DNA from: Rhabdornis inornatus | Lineage: Eukaryota; Chordata; Aves; Passeriformes; Rhabdornithidae | Reading direction: 5' to 3' | Length of the DNA: 64,000 bases | Assembly (NCBI GenBank): GCA_013397075.1 | Contig: VWZS01004485.1 | Span: forward strand, 1,118,299-1,182,298 | Part shown: one piece after another, positions 57,401 to 64,000 of the stretch | Layout: every line of letters starts with the position of its first letter | How positions within the stretch are numbered: the first letter of the stretch is position 1 | The notes under the pieces: generated by a model | Seen by the model: only the letters and a program-made list of their open reading frames with translations | The model's database searches: none | Told to the model about the DNA's origin: nothing | Translations under genes and position numbers: made by a program

Positions 57401-60400
57401 GGTTACCCATGGACTGGAAAATAACAGTGCCAGTTTTTAAAAACAGTTCTAGAGAGATGTAGGGAAATACAGGCTGTCAAGTCTGACAAGCATGAAAAAC
57501 ATAAACATAGTTAGCAGACTACTGTAAGTCTTTTAAGTACTAACATATTATTATTAGACCCAAATAATGGAAACAGTCCTAACTTCTGACTGTACAAAAT
57601 TTCTGCTGTCACTTTGGATTTTAAAATTGCTAGTCTGATGAAGACATCAGCCTAAAGCTCAGCAGGAATCAATAAAGCAAGCCAAACCCTTTGAATTACT
57701 AGGAAAAGGAACAGAGAACAGACACAACATTACTTTACTATGCAAATCCATAGAACATTCAGTTGTCAAGTAATGCCAGCACTGCTCCCTGAAAACATGA
57801 AATGGAACCGAATGTGACAGAAGCAGAAAATATTAACAGAAGGGCATCATGAATAATCAAAAATATGGAAAATCTACTGTTTCAGGAAAAATGCAACAAG
57901 CTGGGATTCTTCTGTTTGGAAAACGATAGGGCAATATGACAGAAGTTTGCATAATCATGAGTGACATCAGAGATGAAATGTTCACTCCTTCTTCCCACAG
58001 AAGAGCTGAGTAGGCATCAAATTCACCTCACAGATGTCAGATTCTGCATAAACAAAACATGTGGATTTCTGCAGTTCCATGAGAAAGGATGTTTTGGATA
58101 GTAATCAGTTTACAGTGGCTCAGGGACTGCACAAACTTGTGAAAAGATTTCCATTGAAGGTTACTAAAACTCTCAACTGATTTAAAATACCTCCAGGGGT
58201 GACAGAAACTGGAAACTTGGAAAATACAAGAAGACGTGTGACACATCTGCCCTGTTACAACACTCCTCTGCAGGCTCTGACTCACAGCTGCTGCCAGGAG
58301 ACAGAAACCAAGGCTGGAGGGACCCATTATCCGACTTCAGCCAGTCTCTCTCACAACACAAGCGTGGCCTTTGAGAATGCATCACAGCACCATGCTGCTG
58401 AAAATACTTCTAATTATGAAAAAAACCCTTCAGTTACTCTTAGCAAGCTAGTAGAAGAAATTTCTTGAAGAGTTTCATTTTTGCTAAAAAATGCTATAAA
58501 GCGTTTTGCTAAAATATCTTTAACTGCTACTGTTACTTTACATTTGTTACCTGTGTTATGTTCCTCAGCTGGAAGACACAACATAAACCTGCCTACAGCT
58601 ACAAACGAGGTAAATCTAACGTCCTAGTTATTTGTATGGCACAGCATCAGATGCCTCTCCTTCACCAGCCTCTTCAAGAGGCTGCCAAAACATTTTACAC
58701 CACCAGGTAGGTACTGGTACTCTGAGGAAACTGACAGCACTCAAAGTTACACCACTTAATATTAAAAGTTCTCCTTTGAATTATTTATCTGGTATCACTT
58801 ACCACGGGCTTCCAGATCCTGCACTAAAGCATGGGTATCAAAAGTCACCTTCCTCTGCTCCAGGGGAGTGATATCAACTCTTCTGACATCATATGACTTC
58901 CTAATGAACGTGGCAGCAAAACCTGGAAATAAAAAAAACATGCCTTAATCTTACCTTGATTGGCTTATCATGCAATACATTAGTTTTAATTTCTTTCATC
59001 ACAGAAAAGCCGCATGTATGTTGCAACAAAAAGCTGGGTTACAGCACACACCAGAAACTATCAATCCCTTTTCCACAGGGAATTTACACTAGATAGGACT
59101 TACAGGTCTGTCTTAAATGCATTAATATGACTGTGCAACAGACAAGCAATCTGATACAGCACAAATAAACCCCCACAGCCAATTGTTTCATAATATTTGG
59201 GAAACATCACTTATATAATTTTCATACTTATAAAATGCTGAATGACTTTATGCAATTAAGCATTCATTGCTATTTTATTTAAATTGCTGAGCCTTAATTC
59301 CAACACCTTTCTATTTTATCACAGAATGGTTTGGAAGGGATCTTAAAGATCAGCTAGCTCAACACCCAGCCATGGGCAGGGTCACCTTCCACTAGACCAG
59401 TGTGCTCAGAGCCCCATCCAACCTGGACTGGAACACTTCCAGGGATGGGGCACCCACAGCTTCTCTGGGCAACTGTGCCAGTCCCTCACCACCCTCAAAG
59501 TAAAGGACTTCTTCCTTATATCTAATCCAAATCTCTCATTTTCAATGGCTTGTGTGAACATAAAGCTACAATTAAAAAAAAAAATAGATATGCATGTCTA
59601 ATTTTCATGATAAATTAATTTCTTGGTTCACCAGGAAAGTAACTAGGCAGTAAAGGGATATGATGCTTGTATCTAATACCTCAGAGATTAGGTATAGCTA
59701 ATATCTAAAGAGGTATTAGTTAACCTCATGCATTAGTTAAAGATCCACTCTATTTATGATGTGCCTTCCTACAAGCAGGTTTCACTGTTTCTCCTACTTT
59801 TATTTCAAGCACGTTTCTCTTCACCTTATGTCTGTGTCGCTTTGCATATTATAGATTCTGTTCTGATTAATTCTTTGTTATCCAAGCAGCCCTGTTACCT
59901 CTGAATCTGTTATTTGAAACTATATGCACTGCTGGCTCCCTGCCTTAACCAAACTGTTCTGTGTCTTATCCAGATCTTTACTTAAAAGCTTTATAATATT
60001 TAAACAAACAGGGAATTTATATTGTGCCACTACTAGATAAATCAAGTTATGTGCTATCACTTAACTAACTATAACTAAACTAGCTATAACTAAACCAGCC
60101 ACAGCACTGTATTATTAACGGCTTTATTAGAGTTAAGACGCAACGATTGCTGCATACAAGTAATGAAAATCAACTCAAAACATTGTTTTCACGGAGCTGT
60201 CCCAGCTTTTAAACGCACAGCTCTTGTCTTCTAAACACATTGGATTTTTTCCATTGGGTTGAACAGCTACATTGCACAGACGCTGTCTCAAGAAAGCTGC
60301 TATTACAGTTACGGTTGCTTGCCATGCTGCTCTTGGTTCCACTGCTCCACTCCTGCAGTCTCGACGGGATGCCCCTCTCCCAGCCCGGAGCTGAGAAAAT

Positions 60401-60853
60401 CACTCCACAAACCCCCACCTGAGACACCTCTCGGTGACGCCCTTCTGCACCCGCGCTAACTCCTCGCGTCCCGAACCCCACCTGACAGCCCCACACGCCG
60501 CTCACCCGGCTGCTCCCGCCCGTGGAACTCATCCCTTGTTCCAGCCCTGAGGGAACGCGCTCAGCGCTCCCTCACACAGCCTCAGGAACGGGCCCCGCAG
60601 CCGCTCCCACACATCGAGTCCGGCCAGCGCCCTGTGCAGCCCCAGCGCCGCCCACACACCCAGCCCGGGCTCACCCGACCGCGGCAGCCGCGGGCCCGCC
60701 CGGCGCTGCCAGCCGGCCGGAGGACTGAGAACCGAGCACGGCGCTGCGGCGCCTCTCACCTCTGCGAGGAGCCGGGGGCAGCCGGGCCGGGACCGGGAGC
60801 AGGAGCGGGCCGGCCCAGGCACGGATGGCACCGCTGCTCCCGGCGACCCTCAT
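51439..60853 (-). CDS. CCDC90B: CCDC90B, mitochondrial coiled-coil membrane protein (9 coding exons)
   Basis: CCDC90B is a paralogue of MCUR1 and belongs to the CCDC90 / DUF1640 family of mitochondrial inner-membrane coiled-coil proteins. The CDS on the minus strand is complement(join(51439..51494, 52642..52756, 53701..53754, 53837..53908, 53987..54028, 54670..54771, 56084..56187, 58803..58922, 60760..60853)), 759 nt, 252 residues plus stop; human is about 254. All junctions are GT-AG and in frame. The N-terminus (1-31) is Arg/Ala/Pro-rich without acidic residues, consistent with a mitochondrial targeting peptide. The head domain FDTHALVQDLEARGFGKEQA (about 57-106) is followed by a long coiled coil (about 107-225). 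A C-terminal membrane helix (about 235-251) ends FYRFWK. The gene is convergent with ANKRD42. Confidence 0.95.
52642..52756 (-). CDS. CCDC90B: CCDC90B coding exon 8 (residues 197-235)
   Basis: 115 nt, phase 0 to phase 1. Encodes the end of the coiled coil, KIDTEIASLKTLMESNKLD and TIRYLA, just before the membrane helix. The donor is CAG|GTATGT. Confidence 0.96.
52965..53195 (-). mobile_element. CR1 LINE 3' fragment in CCDC90B intron 7
   Basis: Plus-strand sequence is the reverse complement of a CR1 3' end: AATCACAGA, GGCTTGGGTTGTAAGGGAC, AAGATCATCTAGTTCCAG, ATTAGACCAGGTTACTCAGA, GAGCAACCTGTGCCAGTG. It is sense relative to CCDC90B. The 5' boundary is approximate. Confidence 0.85.
53701..53754 (-). 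CDS. CCDC90B: CCDC90B coding exon 7 (residues 179-196)
   Basis: 18 codons, FTDQERKLMEATTEFHKK, phase 0. The donor is AAA|GTAAGT. Confidence 0.95.
53837..53908 (-). CDS. CCDC90B: CCDC90B coding exon 6 (residues 155-178)
   Basis: 24 codons, phase 0. Encodes TETSKIRADSKLDINLERSR then VTDM. The donor is ATG|GTAAGT. Confidence 0.96.
53987..54028 (-). CDS. CCDC90B: CCDC90B coding exon 5 (42-nt microexon, residues 141-154)
   Basis: Fourteen codons, KMKIELDQVKQQLM, two heptads of coiled coil. The acceptor is TGCACTTAG and the donor ATG|GTAAGT. Its length keeps both phase and heptad register if skipped. Confidence 0.95.
54670..54771 (-). CDS. CCDC90B: CCDC90B coding exon 4 (residues 107-140)
   Basis: 34 codons, phase 0. 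Encodes EITLQQIMAHLDSIRKDMVI and LEKSEFANLRAENE, coiled coil. The donor is GAG|GTACTA. Confidence 0.96.
56084..56187 (-). CDS. CCDC90B: CCDC90B coding exon 3 (residues 72-106)
   Basis: 104 nt, phase 1 to phase 0. Encodes FGKEQAQTIVSALITLSNVS and LDTVYKDMVTQAQQ. The donor is CAG|GTAAAA. Confidence 0.96.
57345..58010 (+). mobile_element. Probable ancient CR1/L3-like LINE remnant in CCDC90B intron 2
   Basis: The plus strand shows a degraded reverse-transcriptase block: GGACTGGAAAATAACAGTGCC, with TTTTTAAAAACAG and GGAAATACAGGCTGTCAAG further on. These correspond to the DW-x-x-A-x-V-x-P-x-F-K and NYRPVSL motif regions of CR1-type ORF2. Later, GGCAATATGACAGAAG and ATAATCATGA match CR1 3' body. 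It has multiple stops and is not functional. Antisense to CCDC90B. Boundaries approximate. Confidence 0.5.
58803..58922 (-). CDS. CCDC90B: CCDC90B coding exon 2 (residues 32-72)
   Basis: 120 nt, phase 1 at both ends. Encodes FAATFIRKSYDVRRVD and TFDTHALVQDLEARG, the conserved start of the family domain. The donor is GTG|GTAAGT. Confidence 0.95.
59320..59543 (-). mobile_element. CR1 LINE 3' fragment in CCDC90B intron 1
   Basis: Plus strand reads TATCACAGAATGGTTTGGAA, CATGGGCAGGGTCACC, CACTAGACCAGTGTGCTCAG, CTTCCAGGGATGGGGCA and TTCTCTGGGCAACTGTGCC, a CR1 3' end in reverse orientation. It shares its distal flank with the copy at 61073-61427. Confidence 0.88.
59544..59688. repeat. Duplicated non-CR1 segment, copy 1
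   Basis: About 145 bp starting AATGGCTTGTGTGAACATAA and ending ATACCTCAGAGAT closely match 61273-61427. The match stops abruptly at GAGAT. This segment does not resemble the CR1 sequence as I know it. Confidence 0.85.
60760..60853 (-). CDS. CCDC90B: CCDC90B coding exon 1 (residues 1-32)
   Basis: Reads MRVAGSSGAIRAWAGPLLLP then a Pro/Arg-rich end. The donor is AGAG|GTGAGA, phase 1. It lies inside a CpG island. The start is the first ATG in this frame in the exon. Confidence 0.88.
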
Positions 60854-60910
60854 GGCGCCCCAGCCCTCCGCTTCCGCCCGCTCAATGTCGCTTCCGGCCG
60901 GCCCCGCGGG

Positions 60911-60930
60911 GCATGCTGGGTACTGTAGGC
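60911..60930 (-). promoter_or_regulatory. CCDC90B: ZNF143/Staf-type binding site in the CCDC90B promoter
   Basis: The minus strand reads GCCTACAGTACCCAGCATGC, close to the SBS consensus with core TACCCAGCATGC. It lies about 60-80 bp upstream of the start codon. Such sites are common in TATA-less promoters of mitochondrial and housekeeping genes. Confidence 0.65.
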
Positions 60931-61072
60931 CGCGGCGGCACGGTAGGGCTCGGCCGGAGGCGGTGGCACAGCGCCCCCGTGCGGATAGGAGGAGCCCAGC
61001 GCTCCGGCCGCCATGTCAGCCCTCAGTCGGTGCCTCAGGAGCTGCTCCGCTCTGTGACACGCAGGGAAGCCC

Positions 61073-61272
61073 CCTTGAACATCACCTGCTTCCGAACCCC
61101 TGACATGGGCAGGGACACTCTCCACTAGACCAGTGTGCTCAAAGCCCCATCCCTGACCTTAAACACTTCCAGGGATGGGGCATCCGCAGCTTCTCTGGGC
61201 AACCTGTGCCAGTGCCTCACCACCCTCACTGTAAAGAATTTCTTCCTAATATCTAATCTAAATCTAAATCTA
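61073..61272 (-). mobile_element. CR1 LINE 3' fragment abutting the CCDC90B promoter
   Basis: Plus strand shows CCCCTGACATGGGCAGGGAC, TCCACTAGACCAGTGTGCTC, CTTCCAGGGATGGGGCATCC, CTTCTCTGGGCAACCTGTGC and AAGAATTTCTTCCTAATATC, a reverse-oriented CR1 3' end. It begins within about 220 bp of the CCDC90B start codon. Confidence 0.88.
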
Positions 61273-61427
61273 AATGGCTTGTGTGAACATAAAGCTACAT
61301 TTTTATTTTTTTTTTTTTTTAGAAATACATACAAGTCTAATTTTCATGATGTATGCATTTATTGGTTCACCAGGTAAGTAGCTGGGCAGTAAAGGGATAC
61401 GATGTTTGTATCTAATACCTCAGAGAT
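61273..61427. repeat. Duplicated non-CR1 segment, copy 2
   Basis: Second copy of 59544-59688, in the same orientation and with a longer T-rich insertion in the middle. It sits between two CR1 blocks, interrupting what would otherwise be one element. Confidence 0.85.
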
Positions 61428-62055
61428 ATCTTCTCTGGGCAACCTGTGCCAATGCCTGTCCCCCCTCATGGTAAAGAATTTCTTCCTAACATCTAACCTA
61501 AACCTGTCCTCAAGGTTTAAAACCCTCGCCCCATGTCCTGTCACTATTGGCTCGTTTAAAAAGTCTCTCTGTTTTCATAAGCCCCCCAAGGTGCTGGAAG
61601 GCCGCAGTGGGGTTTCCCTTTAAGTTGTTCCTGGCTGAACGTGCCCAACTCTCTCAGCCTTTGTAGAAGAGGTGCTCTAGCTCTTTGATCATCTTGGTGG
61701 CCTCCCCTGGACTTGCTCCAACAGATCCATATCCTTCTTATGCTGGTACCCCAGAGCTGGATGCAGCACTGTAGGTGGAGTCCCAGCAGAGCAGAGCAGA
61801 GGGGCAGGATCCCCTCCCTCACCCTGCTGCCCACGATGCTTTGGATGCAGCCCAGGACACAATTGTCGTTCTGGGCTGTGAGCACACGCTGCCAGGTTGT
61901 GTTCAGCTTTTTATACGTGAGAGCCCCCAAGTCCTTCTCGTCAGAACTGCTCTCAGTAAGTACCTCTCCCAGTCTGTGCTCACATAAGGGATTGCCCCAC
62001 CAGATGTAACCCCCCGCAATTGTTGAACTTCATGAGGTTCTCATGGCCCCACGAA
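61428..62055 (-). mobile_element. CR1 LINE body fragment upstream of CCDC90B
   Basis: Plus strand carries the reverse complement of CR1 ORF2 C-terminal and 3' body sequence: TTCTCTGGGCAACCTGTGCC, CAACTCTCTCAGCC, CTCCAACAGATCCATATCC, GATGCAGCCCAGGACACA, CCCCCAAGTCCTTCTCGTC and GTTGAACTTCATGAGGTTC. Minus-strand remnants read RLDVRKKFFTMR and RHWHRLPRE. Nonfunctional. Confidence 0.9.
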
Positions 62056-64000
62056 TTAAGAGATACAGACACTAGAAACAAACTCCAACAATAGCAACAA
62101 AGAGCTGTCACTAAGGGAGAAGAGACGCAGATCCGCGCCCTCTCTGCCGGGATGTTTTTGTTCGACACTAACAGTGCCGCAGGCAAGCTCAGGATGGCAA
62201 ATGCTCCTTAAGCAGCACACGGTTCTTTCCATCCACAAAAGTTTCCCTGGCGAAGCAGAGAGGCTGAGTGCCCCAGGGTGCTGATTTCCTACTTCAGACA
62301 AACAGCGAGATGGCAAACTGGGTGTTTGGAAGCTGAGATTTCTGTCAGCTGGAACCTGCAGCTGAACTCGGTGCGTTTCAGCCATACAGAGAACAGCTCC
62401 GGGCATCAGGACTACTGCTCCAGTTTGCCATAGGAGGGCAGCAGCCTACAGCCGGATGGGCTGGCGACGTGACTGTCCTGCTGAGTTCACCCTTCTCTAT
62501 TTTCATTTGTACACATTCAGCGGAGGACAGCCACTCCTTTGCTCTCAGCTGGCTATTCTACAGCTTTTGCACGCACACAACTTACACATCTCTATAGTAT
62601 CAGTCCATTTGTCTGGGTGAGGGTCTGCAGCAGGGATTACTTTCATGCTGCCATACTCTGCAAGGATGCTGTAGGGTAGAACTCTCTCCTCTGAAACAGA
62701 TGAAAATGGGGAAGGCGAGTGGAGAGAGAAGAGTGTCGAAACCAGTGAGATGGTTGGAAAGAGGGAAAATAAAAAGACACATCCTCTGCCTGGTGTTGAG
62801 ACCATCCATCTGTCATCCCTGCCTCAGCATCCACCAGCACACTTCCCTCTCAGCTCTGTTATGCTTCACCTCATGGGGTAGTATTGCTGGGAAGCAGGAC
62901 TGGCTCTGATCCCTCTCTTACCACTGGTGAGACAAAGCCGAAGTGCAAGATACAGCTTGGGAGGCAAAGGTGAGCGAGATTCAACAGCCTGGAGTGGGAC
63001 AGAAGACAGCTTGTGTCTAGAAGATAGTTGCTATTAATAATAATTTTGTCCTCTAATTGTTTCAGCACTGGTTGGGATTGTATATATTTAGGAATATGAG
63101 ACCTCCATGGTGTCCCTTACTCAGGTCAAGGTGTTGTGCTTTGACTTTCTTCTGTATTACAAAGCTGGGCTATGCCACTGCTGACTACTCAGTGGGCTCT
63201 AGTGCTTCAGCATCATGCTAGCAAACATCTCTCAGGATTTCACTCTCATTTGCCAAAGGTACCTTGCAGACAGGAGGTTGTTACCCTGCAGCTCTCCAGA
63301 GCTGCTTAAGCTCTTTATGGGAAACCCAGAGAGAAGGGCTGGTGCATTCTACCCAGTTTTGAGCTGACTGGAGCTTAGGAGCTTAACTGTGCTTCACAAA
63401 CACATGGAGACAAAGAGCAGGGAGCGGGTGGATAAATCCAGTGTAGATCAACAACAACAGTACAATAGATTCTGTATTCTTCATACAAAAGAATTCACTG
63501 AGGCATGCATCCTGGAAAGCTTTCTTCCTCCTAAGACACCTATCATAGTTTGCTTTCCATCTAGATAAGCACATTTGCATCAAATTAGATTACTTTCCAA
63601 ATAAACATGCAGCGTGGGGCATGAGAGCCTGGGGTAGGATAGGTCAGTGCTCTGCATGATTGATTTACTTACATCAGGCTCAGATAAGTCTTACCAAATT
63701 AAATTTAGATGGATATGGGCTGTGGGCAGATAGACATTGAAGCTGTGGTTGACATGATGTGGATTTTCATCCTTATTGGTGTCTTGAATAACACTGAGAC
63801 CCCAGTGGGAAGGAATAATAGGAGAGTGATCACAGATGTATTTGATTAAGTCTTGTCTAAGTCAGTGAGGTAGCTGCAGTCAATGGAACCATGCTGATTT
63901 ATATCAGCAGAGGCTATTACTTGTTCTTTGTAATCTTGTAGTACTGAGAAGCCCAAACCCTGCATCAGCATCTCACCGTTGTGAAATCTCAGTATGTAGA
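62056..64000. other. Intergenic DNA beyond CCDC90B, nothing recognised
   Basis: No exon, RNA gene or repeat that I can support. Short open frames are below 120 codons and unlike known proteins. Confidence 0.55.

Larger units (their letters stand above)
60430..61075 (-). promoter_or_regulatory. CCDC90B: CCDC90B CpG island and promoter
   Basis: GC- and CpG-rich block covering exon 1 and upstream DNA. On the minus strand upstream of the start codon there is an ETS-type CCGGAAG (60897-60891) and a ZNF143-type site. No TATA box is seen. Confidence 0.8.

Noticed and set aside
1..64000. tRNA genes, CRISPR arrays, operons and other prokaryotic features
   Set aside because: No tRNA B-box (GGTTCGAATCC-like) with a fold was seen, and there are no regularly spaced repeats with spacers. 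The window is vertebrate nuclear DNA with spliced genes.

Overview
This looks like a vertebrate nuclear chromosome segment, almost certainly from a bird. It carries three intron-rich genes with GT-AG introns, three CpG-island promoters and several CR1-type LINE fragments, which are the characteristic avian interspersed repeat. The gene order PCF11, ANKRD42, CCDC90B is the same as I recall for human 11q14.1. There is one 116-base assembly gap (11149-11264), just upstream of PCF11.

Layout. Positions 1 to about 10860 hold no gene I recognise, only short chance reading frames, a 21-bp degenerate tandem repeat and an (AAAC)10 microsatellite. A CR1 fragment (10870-11125) and the gap precede the PCF11 CpG island. 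PCF11 (+) runs from its start codon at 11809 to its stop at 31839 in 16 coding exons. Every exon junction keeps frame and the exons sum to a 1700-residue protein. ANKRD42 (+) follows: a CpG-island first exon (34028-34133) and 11 further coding exons to 49312, summing to 533 residues. CCDC90B (-) lies convergent to it: start codon at 60853, nine coding exons, stop ending at 51439, 252 residues. The first two genes are head-to-tail and the last two are tail-to-tail, with about 2.1 kb between their stop codons. Positions 62056-64000 hold nothing recognisable.

Functions. PCF11 is a subunit of the pre-mRNA cleavage and polyadenylation machinery (CFIIm) and couples RNA polymerase II to 3'-end formation. 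ANKRD42 is an ankyrin-repeat and coiled-coil protein. CCDC90B is a mitochondrial coiled-coil membrane protein paralogous to MCUR1. Nothing in the sequence suggests that the three work in one pathway; they are ordinary syntenic neighbours.

Most notable observations. (1) PCF11 intron 1 has a very poor 5' splice site (GTTTTT) and a pair of AATAAA signals about 2 kb downstream, the layout expected for autoregulatory premature polyadenylation. (2) PCF11 exon 8 contains an exact 60-bp-period coding minisatellite. (3) Two local duplications are present: one of about 180 bp flanking ANKRD42 exon 8, and one of about 350 bp (CR1 plus about 150 bp that does not look like CR1) on both sides of CCDC90B exon 1. 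(4) A phase-compatible candidate alternative last exon of CCDC90B would remove its membrane anchor. I did not find a new biological system; this is a conserved three-gene block with some unusual local structure.
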